Part shown: positions 10,875 through 20,435 of the stretch, piece by piece
Layout of the letters: every line of letters begins with the position of its first letter
Numbering within the stretch: position 1 is the stretch's first letter
NCBI RefSeq assembly: GCF_009653635.1
Contig: NZ_PPFD01000007.1
Location: 213,975 to 277,974, forward strand
DNA length: 64,000 bases
DNA from: Endozoicomonas sp. OPT23
Lineage (GTDB): Bacteria; Pseudomonadota; Gammaproteobacteria; Pseudomonadales; Endozoicomonadaceae
Direction of reading: 5' to 3'
Notes under the pieces: generated by a model
Database searches by the model: none
Told to the model about the DNA's origin: nothing
The model's input: only the letters and a program-made list of their open reading frames with translations
Made by a program: the position numbers and the translations under genes

Positions 10875-12674
10875 TTACTTATCAACCTTCAGTACAGCCA
10901 GGAAAGCTTCCTGTGGAATTTCCACACGACCCACCTGTTTCATACGCTTCTTACCCGCTTTCTGCTTTTCCAGCAGTTTACGTTTACGGGAAGCATCACC
11001 ACCGTAACACTTCGCAGTTACATTCTTACGAAGGGCTTTAACTGTGGTACGGGCACAGATCTGTCCACCAATGGCCGCCTGAATGGCAACATCAAACATC
11101 TGACGTGGAATAATCTCTTTCATTTTCTCTGCCAGTGAACGGCCACGGCTGATCGCGTGATCACGGTGAGTAATCAGTGCCAGAGCATCGACCTTTTCAC
11201 CGTTGATCAGTACATCCAGCTTCGCCATATTGGCTGCCTGAAAACGATCAAAACTGTAATCCAGAGAAGCAAAACCACGGCTAACCGACTTCAGGCGATC
11301 AAAGAAATCCAGTACTACTTCGTTCATTGGCATATCATAGGTGATAGCCACCTGACTGCCAGTAAACTGCATATCCTTCTGAACACCACGCCGCTCAACA
11401 CACAGGGTAATAACATTACCCAGATATTCCTGAGGTACCAGAATGTTAGCCTGAACAATCGGCTCACGAACTTCTTCATAGGTCGATGGATCTGGCAGGC
11501 GTGACGGGTTATCCACCTCAATCACATCACCGTTCTTCAATTCGACTTCGTAAATTACCGTTGGAGCTGTAGTAATCAGATCAAGGTCGTACTCACGCTC
11601 CAGTCGTTCCTGAATGATCTCCATGTGCAGCATACCAAGGAAACCACAGCGGAAACCAAAGCCCAGCGCATCACTACTTTCTGGTTCATAGAACAGGGAA
11701 GCATCGTTCAGGCTAAGCTTTTCCAGCGCTTCACGGAAGTTCTCGAAGTCATCGGAACTTACCGGGAACAGACCGGCATAAACCTGCGGTTTAACCTTTT
11801 GAAATCCTGGCAGCACATCAACATCAGGCGTCTTTGCGCGAGTCAGCGTATCACCGACTGGAGCACCATGAATGTCCTTGATACCAGCGATAACATAACC
11901 CACTTCACCCGCTTTCAGCTCACCGGTAGCATTCATTTTTGGGGTAAAGATACCCACATTATCGACGCCATAGGTCAGGCCGGTGGATTTCACCAGAATC
12001 TTGTCACCCTTACGCAGAGAACCATTCTTGACACGAACCAGGGAAACAATGCCAAGGTAGTTATCAAACCAGGAGTCGATGATCAGCGCCTGAAGATCAC
12101 CTTCAATATCACCTTCCGGTGCCGGTATGGTTTCAATCAGTCGGTTCAGAACATCCTCAATACCGAGACCGCTCTTTGCTGAACAGCGAACCGCATCATG
12201 GGCATCAATACCAATAATTTCTTCAATTTCCTGGGCAACGCGCTCCGGCTCTGCCTGCGGCAGATCCATCTTGTTGAGCACAGGCATTACTTCCAGACCC
12301 TGTTCGATGGCGGTATAGCAGTTGGCTACGGATTGGGCTTCAACACCCTGAGCCGCATCCACCACCAGCAGTGCGCCTTCACAGGCAGACAGGGAACGAG
12401 ACACTTCATAGGAAAAGTCTACGTGTCCCGGAGTATCGATAAAGTTCAGCTGGTAGATTTTACCGTCATTGGCTTTATAGTCCAGAGTAACGCTCTGAGC
12501 CTTGATGGTAATGCCGCGCTCACGCTCAATGTCCATGGAATCCAGAACCTGAGCCTGCATCTCACGATCACTCAGACCTTCGCAGGTCTGGATAAAGCGG
12601 TCAGCAATAGTCGATTTGCCATGGTCGATATGGGCAATGATCGAAAAGTTACGGATATGACTTAAGTCGCTCAC
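10875..12674 (-). CDS. lepA: Elongation factor 4 (LepA)
   Basis: A translational GTPase that back-translocates or remodels stalled ribosomes. G motifs are visible: [17 protein letters not shown] and NKMD, followed by EF-G-like domains and the basic LepA-specific C-terminus ([16 protein letters not shown]). I chose the GTG at 12672-12674, which opens [11 protein letters not shown] and gives 599 aa, the same length as E. coli LepA. An upstream in-frame GTG at 12689 would add five residues not found in the family. It is downstream of the terminator at 12694-12736 and upstream of lepB. Confidence 0.95.
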   Translation of the reverse strand: MSDLSHIRNFSIIAHIDHGKSTIADRFIQTCEGLSDREMQAQVLDSMDIERERGITIKAQSVTLDYKANDGKIYQLNFIDTPGHVDFSYEVSRSLSACEGALLVVDAAQGVEAQSVANCYTAIEQGLEVMPVLNKMDLPQAEPERVAQEIEEIIGIDAHDAVRCSAKSGLGIEDVLNRLIETIPAPEGDIEGDLQALIIDSWFDNYLGIVSLVRVKNGSLRKGDKILVKSTGLTYGVDNVGIFTPKMNATGELKAGEVGYVIAGIKDIHGAPVGDTLTRAKTPDVDVLPGFQKVKPQVYAGLFPVSSDDFENFREALEKLSLNDASLFYEPESSDALGFGFRCGFLGMLHMEIIQERLEREYDLDLITTAPTVIYEVELKNGDVIEVDNPSRLPDPSTYEEVREPIVQANILVPQEYLGNVITLCVERRGVQKDMQFTGSQVAITYDMPMNEVVLDFFDRLKSVSRGFASLDYSFDRFQAANMAKLDVLINGEKVDALALITHRDHAISRGRSLAEKMKEIIPRQMFDVAIQAAIGGQICARTTVKALRKNVTAKCYGGDASRKRKLLEKQKAGKKRMKQVGRVEIPQEAFLAVLKVDK

Positions 12675-12693
12675 AATTATTTGCTTCACTACA

Positions 12694-12736
12694 AAAAAGT
12701 AGTCCCCGCTCAGAGATCAATCTCAGTTGCGGGGAC
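12694..12736 (-). terminator. Rho-independent terminator between mucD and lepA
   Basis: The 8-bp GC-rich stem GTCCCCGC/GCGGGGAC (12702-12709 with 12729-12736) is followed on the minus strand by TACTTTTTTG. It ends transcription arriving from the algU-mucD side. It lies about 20 bp before the lepA start, so lepA needs its own promoter or read-through. Confidence 0.75.
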
Positions 12737-12957
12737 ATAGGTTCAATTGGCAGGTAGGTCGATTATCTGGTCAAAATCGCTGAGAACCTGCTGTAAATAA
12801 AAGAAATTCTACAGCATTCATCGCATCACTTCACCCCTGCCGGCAGCCCATCGCCTGAATAAGTGTATAAGACATACATACTTGAATAGTAAATGACTGT
12901 TTGACGCCTACGGTGGCCAAACAGCCCATAAATTCGTATGTCCGGGTACTGGTCTGG

Positions 12958-14382
12958 TTACTCACTCAGTCGAAACGAGATATAACCGGACTGACCACCT
13001 CGAATCACCCGCATGGAAATCGAGCGATTCTTCGGTAGGTCAGCTACAACCTTGCCGAATTCTTTGATGCTATCGACACGGGTATTGTTAAGATCAGTAA
13101 TAACATCACCCTGGCGCAAGCCAATATTTCGTCCAACACCGGAGGTAATACCTGTTACAACCACACCTTTGACATTTTCAGTCAAACGCAGCTTGTTACG
13201 ATAATCGTCGTTCAGGTCTTCAGCCTGAATACCTAAGCGGTTTTTACCCTTGGTCTTCTGCTGGGGGCGCTCTGGAGTCTGACCCATTTCATCCGGCAGC
13301 TCACCGACTTCAACGTTAATAGTTTTTTTCTTGCCCTGACGAATCAGCACGATCTCGGCTTTATCACCTGGAGTAATAGTACCGATGGCCATAGGCAGAG
13401 TGCTGGAGCGGATGATCTCGCGACCATCAACCTTCACGATAATATCACCAGGCTGAAGCTTGGATTTGTCAGCCGGACCACCAGGTACAATTTGAGTAAC
13501 CAGGGCACCCATAGGCTTGCCAAGATCAAAGGATTCTGCCAGATCACGATCGACTTCCTGAATACCCACACCCAGCCAACCACGAGTCACATGACCTTTT
13601 TCTTTCAGCTGTGCGACTGCCCACTCAACATGCTCGGCCGGAATTGCAAAGGAAAGCCCCATAAAGCCGCCGGAACGGGTAAAGATCTGGGAATTAATAC
13701 CAATCACTTCGCCCTTCATATTAAACAGTGGCCCACCACTGTTACCGGGATTGATGGGGACATCAGTCTGAATAAAAGGCACATAAGCATCGCTTGGCAG
13801 ACTTCTGTTCAGCGCGCTGACAATACCTTTGGTGATGGAGTACTCGAAGTTAAAGGGTGAACCGATCGCTGCAACCCATTCACCAGGTTTGATCTTTTCC
13901 GAGTTTCCCATTTTAACGACAGGCAGGCTGTTTTTAGTTTCAATCTTCAGCAGCGCAAGATCAGAGCGCTTGTCAGAACCAATCAACTCTGCCACCTTCT
14001 CACTGCGATCGTGAAGGCGAACAATAATTTTATCCGCACCTTCCACCACATGATTATTGGTCAGGATATAACCGTCTTTTGAAACAATAAAACCGGAACC
14101 TAAAGACGCTGGTTGCGGTTTACCGGAAGGCGCATCCGGCATTGGGATACCAAAATAGCGGCGGAAAATTTCAGGAATTTCTTCACCACCAGGACCATAC
14201 ATCTGAGCCCCCCTGCTTTTGGGGGACGCCAAAGTACTGATGTTCACCACAGCCGGTGAGTTATCTTCAAACAGCTGAGCAAAATTGGGCAGCTCACTGG
14301 CGGCACTGGCCAGCTGAAGGGTCATAAACGACATCGCCAGTAAGCTAAAAAAGCTTCTGAAGAGAAAGTTAATTCTGTTCAT
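12958..14382 (-). CDS. mucD: Periplasmic serine protease MucD (DegP/HtrA family)
   Basis: The 474-aa protein has a signal peptide (about 1-28, ending LASA-AS). A trypsin-like domain carries the triad H111 (TNNHVVEG), D141 (SDLALLKI) and S215 (GNSGGPLF). Two C-terminal PDZ domains follow (GWLGVGIQEVD... and LGIQAEDL...). MucD degrades misfolded envelope proteins and, in Pseudomonas, restrains AlgU activation. It lies about 100 bp downstream of rseC, matching the algU-mucA-mucB-mucC-mucD order. Confidence 0.95.
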   Translation of the reverse strand: MNRINFLFRSFFSLLAMSFMTLQLASAASELPNFAQLFEDNSPAVVNISTLASPKSRGAQMYGPGGEEIPEIFRRYFGIPMPDAPSGKPQPASLGSGFIVSKDGYILTNNHVVEGADKIIVRLHDRSEKVAELIGSDKRSDLALLKIETKNSLPVVKMGNSEKIKPGEWVAAIGSPFNFEYSITKGIVSALNRSLPSDAYVPFIQTDVPINPGNSGGPLFNMKGEVIGINSQIFTRSGGFMGLSFAIPAEHVEWAVAQLKEKGHVTRGWLGVGIQEVDRDLAESFDLGKPMGALVTQIVPGGPADKSKLQPGDIIVKVDGREIIRSSTLPMAIGTITPGDKAEIVLIRQGKKKTINVEVGELPDEMGQTPERPQQKTKGKNRLGIQAEDLNDDYRNKLRLTENVKGVVVTGITSGVGRNIGLRQGDVITDLNNTRVDSIKEFGKVVADLPKNRSISMRVIRGGQSGYISFRLSE

Positions 14383-14483
14383 AAAAGTGACTTCTCCTTA
14401 CATTCCTCAACATGTGCACGAATAGATCGAACTATGAATGAAAATAATAGGTTTAGCGGATTGTTGGAATTATTAATTAATCG

Positions 14484-14960
14484 TCAGACAGACCAGGACT
14501 GATGAACCGGAATCAACTCAGGCTCATGTTGCTGAACCACCTGTCTGATGACTTTCACTTTACAGATATCACTGGCTTTGCCACCCAGGATTTTTGCAGG
14601 TACAAAACCAAGAGTCAGTCCAGCAAGGGCAGCAGGGATAGCCACCAACTCATGCATTCCAGATAGGTTAACACCCCAGATTGCCGCCATCATAAACAGC
14701 AGCGGCAAAAGATAGGCAAGCACCGACGCTTTCATCAGAGCAGCTTCGGGAATACCAACAACGACGGAAGAACCTTCAACAAGATTCAGTGCACTGGTTG
14801 CTCTGATATAGGAATGTGTGTTTTTGGTGCGATACTTATCAGCCAGATGTTGACCACAACCATTTTTAGCACTGCAGCTGGAACAAGTGGATTTACGTTC
14901 AGTTTCAATCCAGACCGTACCCTCTTCAACAGCCACTACCCGGCCCTGCTCTTCTATCAT
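14484..14960 (-). CDS. rseC: SoxR-reducing / sigma-E regulatory protein RseC (MucC)
   Basis: The 158-aa inner-membrane protein has a cysteine-rich N-terminal region (CSSCSAKNGCGQHL, about residues 22-36) typical of RseC. Two membrane segments follow (about 85-105 and 108-128). RseC modulates sigma-E activity, and in E. coli it works with Rsx in reducing SoxR. Its start overlaps the mucB stop by 4 bp, so it is part of the algU operon. Confidence 0.9.
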   Translation of the reverse strand: MIEEQGRVVAVEEGTVWIETERKSTCSSCSAKNGCGQHLADKYRTKNTHSYIRATSALNLVEGSSVVVGIPEAALMKASVLAYLLPLLFMMAAIWGVNLSGMHELVAIPAALAGLTLGFVPAKILGGKASDICKVKVIRQVVQQHEPELIPVHQSWSV

Positions 14961-16000
14961 TTAGTTGCCTGTGTTTGCTTCTGCTCTTCTGGCCGTACTG
15001 AAACTGCAATACGCTCGGCCGTTCCCAGAGGAATCTCACCAACAACAGTTACATGAAAGAAACTATTGTCACTCCTGAACACTTTTGAAACCGCTGCCAT
15101 ACTGCCAATTTGCTCGGTCGCCTGACTCAACACTCTGGTTTCATCGGGCTCGACAAATATTGAAAAGCTGGCCAGTCCATCCGAGTAGTTTACTGCATCA
15201 ACAGTCTGGTCACTGACCGGTGATTTTCTACGACTCTGGCTTCTTAAGCTAAAGCCATCAGGAATCCAACCGGATTTCCAGCTCCACCCTGCCGGTTTCC
15301 TGTTATCCTCATCGGTCAATTTTACCAGCTTTTCATTGACCGAAGCAGCCTTGACCGCTTTCATCTGGGTTAATTCAGTTTCAGAAAGCTTCTCTGGAAA
15401 CTCCAGATCCGTAAATTGAATTCGTTCCATGATTCGACCATCACTATCGACCATCACCGACTTAAGCATTAACCCTGTACGACGATCCAGCCATAACTGG
15501 TAACCATGACGATGTCTGTCTGTAGGAATGACCAGTAACTGCACTGCTTCACGATTGGCAATTCGATCCAGAGAGGCTGGTTTCAGATCATAAAACTTTC
15601 TGAACTCTTTACCCGTGAAACGCCCCACCATGGGCATCAAGGATTCGTGTTCGAAACGGGTTGGTTCTCTGCCTGCAGTGGCAAAGACAATTTCTTTACC
15701 ACGACGAATCATTTCTCTGGGTAAACCGTCCTGATAGCGAATACGTTCAAGCTCCCGCTGAGAGTCTTTCTCAGTTTCACGGGTATGAATAATGTTCAGG
15801 GTTTCCAGATTAGCACCTTGTTGGTAAACAAAGTGTCCACGATAGGTAAGATTTCTGGTGGCATCAGACATGGCTTCAAGCCACTGCTCGGGCGTATCAG
15901 CCTGACTGGTTGCCGATGCCTGACCGGCAACCAGAAAAAAACTGAAAAAGATAGATGCGAGAGTCCTTCCGGCTTTGGGTATTCCCTTCATAAAAATCAC
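14957..16000 (-). CDS. rseB: Sigma-E regulatory protein RseB (MucB)
   Basis: The 347-aa periplasmic protein has a signal peptide (about 1-32, ending ASA-TS) and a lipoprotein-like RseB/MucB fold. Visible features are the YRGHFVYQQG opening, EREFRKFY-like segments and the conserved C-terminal TVVGEIPLGTAERIA. It binds MucA and shields it from cleavage. The chosen start is a GTG overlapping the mucA stop (GTGA); an ATG three codons later (15991) is an alternative. Confidence 0.92.
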   Translation of the reverse strand: MIFMKGIPKAGRTLASIFFSFFLVAGQASATSQADTPEQWLEAMSDATRNLTYRGHFVYQQGANLETLNIIHTRETEKDSQRELERIRYQDGLPREMIRRGKEIVFATAGREPTRFEHESLMPMVGRFTGKEFRKFYDLKPASLDRIANREAVQLLVIPTDRHRHGYQLWLDRRTGLMLKSVMVDSDGRIMERIQFTDLEFPEKLSETELTQMKAVKAASVNEKLVKLTDEDNRKPAGWSWKSGWIPDGFSLRSQSRRKSPVSDQTVDAVNYSDGLASFSIFVEPDETRVLSQATEQIGSMAAVSKVFRSDNSFFHVTVVGEIPLGTAERIAVSVRPEEQKQTQATK

Positions 16001-16689
16001 TGGGTCTCAAAAGTAGTCAGTCGTGCAAATGGTAAACTGGCCTGCCCCGAGTACATGGTACTGAGTTCAGCGTGCTGAAGTGCATAAGCTCTGAACCGTT
16101 CTCTAATCGCCCGGGTTGCTACGTCCTGAGCTTGCGCTAACTGCTCAGAAGAAATACTGGAATGCTGTTTGGAGTTATAACCGGCCTGAATAGAGGACGC
16201 TCCATAACCGCCAGGCTTAACCTGAAAGGGCTGATACAGTGTTGACTGACTGCCAGCATCGGCCAGGTATTCAGCGCCAGGTTCCGCATTGTATTGCTTA
16301 ACCCCCAGAATTACCGCAAAGGTAACAGATGCAGCTACAGCTACCTGTCCGGTACGTTCCCAGAAACGGTTAAACAGGGTGACAACTTTACTGTCCGCTT
16401 TTTCTGACACAGTCGAATGATTGGTGTCCGTGCTGACAGTCTCATCTTTCAGCTGTTCACGAATACCTGCGGAGAGATCGATACTCATAAAGCCAGTAGC
16501 TTCATGGCGAATCATATCGCCTGCCATCTGGTATCGCCTTGCTGTATCTCTCAACTCGTCATCGTTACCGAGCCTGTCGAGCACACGCCTCATTTCCAGC
16601 TCACTGGCCTCTCCATCCATTGCAGCGGATAGAGATTCCCTGAGCCGTTCTTCGGCATGATTGTGAGATGACTTCTCACTCATAGGCAT
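15997..16689 (-). CDS. rseA: Anti-sigma factor RseA (MucA)
   Basis: The 230-aa single-pass protein has an N-terminal cytoplasmic sigma-binding domain (LRESLSAAMDGEASELEMRRVLDRL, about 12-36). A membrane segment (about 113-130, TGQVAVAASVTFAVILGV) and a periplasmic C-terminus follow. It holds the AlgU sigma factor at the membrane until DegS/RseP-type cleavage releases it. The stop overlaps the mucB start, and it is 55 bp after algU. Confidence 0.93.
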   Translation of the reverse strand: MPMSEKSSHNHAEERLRESLSAAMDGEASELEMRRVLDRLGNDDELRDTARRYQMAGDMIRHEATGFMSIDLSAGIREQLKDETVSTDTNHSTVSEKADSKVVTLFNRFWERTGQVAVAASVTFAVILGVKQYNAEPGAEYLADAGSQSTLYQPFQVKPGGYGASSIQAGYNSKQHSSISSEQLAQAQDVATRAIRERFRAYALQHAELSTMYSGQASLPFARLTTFETQ

Positions 16690-16744
16690 ACCTCTGGTTT
16701 CTATTCGTCCGGCTTATATAAAGATACCGGTTATTGAAAACTGA

Positions 16745-17329
16745 TCAGCCACGACGCAACAGTGGCTCAACCTCTTTGTCGATAGCTTCCCTGGCACGGA
16801 AGATTCGCGATCTTACGGTACCCACCGGGCAATCCATCACATTGGCAATCTCGTCGTAGCTGAGCCCATCAAACTCTCTCAGCATGACCGCAGTACGCAG
16901 TTCATCGGGCAGGCGTCGAATAACATCGTGAATGACGCGCTCGATTTCATCGCGGTACAGATTACGTTCAGGGGTGTCGACCACTCTCAATGAGGCAGCG
17001 GAATCCAGAAAATCGGCATCGTGTACATCTATGTCAGACTCTGGAAGCTTTCTGCCCTTTGATACCAGGTGGTTCTTGGCAGTATTGACAGCGATTCGAT
17101 ACAACCAGGTATAGAATGAACTGTCTCCCCTAAACTTCTCTATGGCTCTGAAAGCCTTAATAAAAGCTTCCTGAGCGACATCCTGTACTTCCTGATAGTC
17201 AGATACATAACTGCCTACCAGACCAAGAATGCGATGTTGGTACTTGATCACCAGCAGATCAAAGGCTTGCTTGTCACCTTTCTGCACGCGCTCAACAAGA
17301 TGCTGGTCCGACTGTGGATGCTCTACCAT
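16745..17329 (-). CDS. rpoE: ECF RNA polymerase sigma factor RpoE/AlgU
   Basis: The 194-aa ECF sigma factor controls envelope stress genes. Region 2 is visible in FDLLVIKYQHRILGLVGSYV and VQDVAQEAFIKAFRAIEKF, and region 4 in MLREFDGLSYDEIANVMDCPVGTVRSRIFRARE. The start ATG follows a GGGAG ribosome-binding site by about 5 bp. It is the first gene of the algU-mucA-mucB-rseC-mucD set and has its own sigma-E-type promoter upstream (17476-17503), implying autoregulation. Confidence 0.96.
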   Translation of the reverse strand: MVEHPQSDQHLVERVQKGDKQAFDLLVIKYQHRILGLVGSYVSDYQEVQDVAQEAFIKAFRAIEKFRGDSSFYTWLYRIAVNTAKNHLVSKGRKLPESDIDVHDADFLDSAASLRVVDTPERNLYRDEIERVIHDVIRRLPDELRTAVMLREFDGLSYDEIANVMDCPVGTVRSRIFRAREAIDKEVEPLLRRG

Positions 17330-17475
17330 GGGAGCTCCCTCCCCTCACTACTGGCACGCAAACCCACCTCGGAATGAGCAGCTGCTAGACTGTTACGGCG
17401 CTTGATGCCTCCGTTACAGCTTACAATGCTCTCCTGACAGCTTTTGTCAGCGGCGCAAATTCTTTCTGCATTTAT

Positions 17476-17503
17476 ATAGACCATGTCTTGGCCAAAAAGT
17501 TCC
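17476..17503 (-). promoter_or_regulatory. Sigma-E (AlgU)-type promoter of rpoE
   Basis: Read on the minus strand this is GGAACTT, a 16-bp spacer, then TCTAT. It fits the GAACTT-N16/17-TCNNA consensus of RpoE/AlgU promoters. It lies about 150 bp upstream of the rpoE start. Autoregulation of rpoE by its own product is well established in E. coli and Pseudomonas. Confidence 0.7.
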
Positions 17504-17826
17504 CGAACGTTTTGAAAAAATTATTACAGCCTTACTGAAAACTGATTCGGATCATCACAGCGTACTATAGTGCTGGCCATAAATTCTATATACTTGGCCG
17601 CATTTCCCGATGTTTGGATCACCTGTGAAGAACGATCTTCGTAGCAACCATCGGCAAACCATTGTATGGCTTTAGCAGTGTAGCGAAACTCGAAAGAAAG
17701 AAAGCTCGCTATCGCCAAAGTGCCGTACATTCAGACAGAGTCCAGCCAATCGCCTGTTCTAACTCACATCCAAGAAGATTATGTGAGCAGTCGCTTGTCT
17801 GGCCAGACAGGAGCAGTGAAAACTAA
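17504..17826. other. Intergenic region between rpoE and nadB
   Basis: This divergent region lies between the rpoE promoter and nadB. No convincing gene is seen. A 68-codon open frame on the minus strand (17524-17730) has no family resemblance or clear ribosome-binding site. An AGGAG sequence near 17808 is the only candidate ribosome-binding site for nadB, and its spacing is long. Confidence 0.5.
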
Positions 17827-19467
17827 ATGCTTCAGCACCATCAGTATGACGCAGTAATTATTGGCAGCGGTGCCGCAGGCCTGACTCTTGCCCTTCATCT
17901 TAACTCCAGCTTAAGGGTAGCCGTGCTCAGCAAGGGCTACCTTTCTGCCGGCTCCACTTATGGCGCTCAAGGTGGTGTAGCCGCTGTTCTTGACCAGACC
18001 AAAGACAGCCCACACCAGCATATTAAGGACACCTTGATTGCAGGTGCCGGGCTCTGTCGAAAAGAAGCCGTAGAACATATTGTCGAACACGGTCAGGAAA
18101 GCATTCAATGGTTGATTGATCAGGGCGTACCCTTTACGCCTGATCAGGATTCATCCGGATTTGAATTTCATCTGACCCGTGAAGGCGGCCATTCTGAACG
18201 ACGAATTATCCACGCCGCCGACGCAACCGGGCGCGCCATTTCTGAAACACTGGTTGCCAGAGCACGGCAGGCCAGTAACATCGACCTGTACGAACACCAT
18301 CTGGCAATAGATTTGATTACCGCCCAAAAACTGGGCTTACCTGAACAATACTGTGCAGGTCTGTATGCTCTTGATATCAAATCTGATCAGGTCAAAGTAT
18401 TCAAAGGCAACAACACCATTATTGCTACTGGTGGTGCCAGCAAGGCTTACCTGTTTACCAGCAACACCGACGGGGCCAGCGGTGACGGCATTGCCATGGC
18501 ATGGCGTTCAGGCTGCCGTGTAGCCAATATGGAATTCAATCAATTCCATCCTACTGGTCTTTATCACCCTAAAGCTAAATCCTTCCTTATTTCTGAAGCG
18601 GTCAGAGGTGAAGGTGGTCGTTTGGTCAGAGCCGATGGCAGTCAATTCATGAAAGACTATGACCATCGCGCCGAACTGGCACCCAGAGATATTGTTGCCA
18701 GAGCCATTGACCATGAGATGAAGAAACTCGGAGCAGATTGCCTGTTCCTGGACATCAGCCATAAGCCTGCTGACTTTATCAAGTCACATTTCCCTATGAT
18801 TCATGAGCGTTGCCTTGGCTATGGTATCGACATCACCAAAGAGCCTATTCCGGTGGTGCCTGCTGCTCACTACACCTGTGGTGGCGTTCTGGTAGACGAA
18901 CAGGGACAGACCGATATTCCCGGCCTGTTTGCCATCGGCGAGTGTACATATACAGGGCTGCATGGTGCTAACCGTCTGGCCAGTAATTCATTACTGGAGT
19001 GCTTTGTTGCTGCCAGAAGCTGTGCCCAAAAGATCAACAGCGCCGCTAATCAAGAGACTGCTGTCATGGATATCCCTTGCTGGGATGACAGCCAGGTGTC
19101 TGATGCTGACGAGAATGTTGTTATCTCCCATAACTGGGACGAGCTGCGTCGATTTATGTGGGACTATGTTGGCATAGTTCGCACTAATAAACGCCTACAG
19201 CGTGCGAAGAACAGAGTTAACCTGCTGCAATATGAGATCAATGACTTCTATAATCACTTTAAAATCAGTAATGATTTGATTGAGTTGAGGAACCTCGCTC
19301 AGGTTTCCGAGCTGATTATCGACAGTGCGCTGGAGCGGAAAGAGTCGAGAGGTCTTCATTACAATGTAGATTACCCACTGACTGATGATGCCCCCGGGGA
19401 AACTGTGCTGACGCCTAAAAACTTCAATAAACAAGTGGCTCTGGATTTCACTCCACTAGGCTCGTAG
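17827..19467 (+). CDS. nadB: L-aspartate oxidase
   Basis: The 546-aa flavoenzyme oxidises L-aspartate to iminoaspartate, the first step of de novo NAD synthesis. The FAD-binding VIIGSGAAGLTLAL opens the protein. The active-site segments NMEFNQFHPTGLYHP, SEAVRGEGG and the C-terminal GLHGANRLASNSLLE are conserved with succinate dehydrogenase flavoproteins. It is divergent from rpoE, the same context as in E. coli and Pseudomonas. Confidence 0.96.
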   Translation: MLQHHQYDAVIIGSGAAGLTLALHLNSSLRVAVLSKGYLSAGSTYGAQGGVAAVLDQTKDSPHQHIKDTLIAGAGLCRKEAVEHIVEHGQESIQWLIDQGVPFTPDQDSSGFEFHLTREGGHSERRIIHAADATGRAISETLVARARQASNIDLYEHHLAIDLITAQKLGLPEQYCAGLYALDIKSDQVKVFKGNNTIIATGGASKAYLFTSNTDGASGDGIAMAWRSGCRVANMEFNQFHPTGLYHPKAKSFLISEAVRGEGGRLVRADGSQFMKDYDHRAELAPRDIVARAIDHEMKKLGADCLFLDISHKPADFIKSHFPMIHERCLGYGIDITKEPIPVVPAAHYTCGGVLVDEQGQTDIPGLFAIGECTYTGLHGANRLASNSLLECFVAARSCAQKINSAANQETAVMDIPCWDDSQVSDADENVVISHNWDELRRFMWDYVGIVRTNKRLQRAKNRVNLLQYEINDFYNHFKISNDLIELRNLAQVSELIIDSALERKESRGLHYNVDYPLTDDAPGETVLTPKNFNKQVALDFTPLGS

Positions 19468-19480
19468 CTGTCACGACCGT

Positions 19481-19978
19481 CTATTGATACTTTGAGGCAG
19501 TCATTTGACTGCCTTTTTTCTGTTCCCTTTCCAGCAGCAACCTCAGCCTTAACGCGTGCATAGATTCAGAGCTGTCTGAATCCGCAAACAAATTAATCCT
19601 CAGTCCACCTTTTCCCTTTTCATCCACAAAACCTAACGACATCAGTTCAGGCAATACCAGTCGCTCCCCCTTCAACCAGACTCTGTGCCAGCCATTGCCA
19701 TAGAAAGCATGCCAAACCCCTTTGTGATATCGAACTGAAGTGATTGCACGGTAATGCTTCTTGCAAATTTCAGCAGAATAATAGTGCCTGCTACATACAG
19801 AAAGAATTAAAGAAGCTATCAGCTTCACAAACCATGGAGTACCCGACAACCAGACAGCCAGCAGGGCAAAAAAAGAAAGGAAAATAAAAAAAAGTAAGTG
19901 ACGGACAGAGAAACCTGCCCGTACCTCAATCAACTGATCATTCGCTGACAAGTGTCTTTGGCAGGTTGCCACGGGCAT
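19481..19978 (-). CDS. ygfX: YgfX/CptA-like membrane protein
   Basis: A small membrane protein with two adjacent hydrophobic segments (LLFFIFLSFFALLAVWLSG and WFVKLIASLILSVC), then a soluble C-terminal part containing GVWHAFYGNGWHRVWLKGERLV. This layout and its position directly after sdhE match YgfX (CptA), described in E. coli as a membrane toxin-like protein paired with SdhE. The frame is open up to 20035, but a start there would overlap sdhE by 98 bp, so I chose the ATG at 19978; the start is uncertain. Confidence 0.7.
   Translation of the reverse strand: MPVATCQRHLSANDQLIEVRAGFSVRHLLFFIFLSFFALLAVWLSGTPWFVKLIASLILSVCSRHYYSAEICKKHYRAITSVRYHKGVWHAFYGNGWHRVWLKGERLVLPELMSLGFVDEKGKGGLRINLFADSDSSESMHALRLRLLLEREQKKGSQMTASKYQ
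19495..19520 (+). terminator. Rho-independent terminator of nadB, overlapping the ygfX 3' end
   Basis: A perfect 9-bp stem AGGCAGTCA/TGACTGCCT (19495-19503 with 19506-19514) with a 2-nt gap is followed by TTTTTC on the plus strand. It starts 28 bp after the nadB stop and lies inside the last codons of the convergent ygfX gene. Confidence 0.8.
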
Positions 19979-20216
19979 GCCCCAAGACCAGATCAACCAG
20001 ACGGCTGAGCTGCGGATCTTCCGGTCTGTTGTCACTCATAAACCAGCCAAACAGATCCGGATCTTCACAATCAATCAGCTTCATATATCCCTGCTGATCC
20101 TGCTCAGACAGTGATTTGAAAACCTTATTAGTGAATGGCTCAAGCAGCACATCCAGCTCCAGCATTCCCCGCCGACTGTGCCATTGCAGACGTTTGAAAT
20201 CGTCATTGCTTAACAT
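19938..20216 (-). CDS. sdhE: FAD assembly factor SdhE
   Basis: The 92-aa protein promotes covalent flavinylation of succinate dehydrogenase. The conserved SRRGMLELDVLLEPF segment (RGMLELD) and the acidic CEDPDLFGWFM motif are both present. I chose the ATG at 20216, preceded by GGGAG about 10 bp upstream; a TTG three codons earlier is too close to that site. It overlaps ygfX downstream. Confidence 0.93.
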   Translation of the reverse strand: MLSNDDFKRLQWHSRRGMLELDVLLEPFTNKVFKSLSEQDQQGYMKLIDCEDPDLFGWFMSDNRPEDPQLSRLVDLVLGHARGNLPKTLVSE

Positions 20217-20435
20217 TCTGGGCAAACTCCCTTGATAATTCTGGTCAGGATTATACGTGTTCTACCGGAATACGAGAATGACTTTAGTCGCTGTTTATTA
20301 GAGAGCGTTGACCTTCATCTCTGATAAGAGAGTTTGCACAGGTGTTTTGAAAGTAGTTCAAACCATCAATACTCTATATTATGCAGACAAACGAGACAGT
20401 CAAAAGACTGAGTGCCAAATATTCGAGATATGATT

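Noticed and set aside
12675..12689. Upstream GTG as the lepA start
   Set aside because: It adds five residues not seen in LepA; the GTG at 12674 gives the 599-aa family length.
17524..17730. 68-codon minus-strand frame between rpoE and nadB
   Set aside because: No family resemblance and no ribosome-binding site; it lies in a promoter region.
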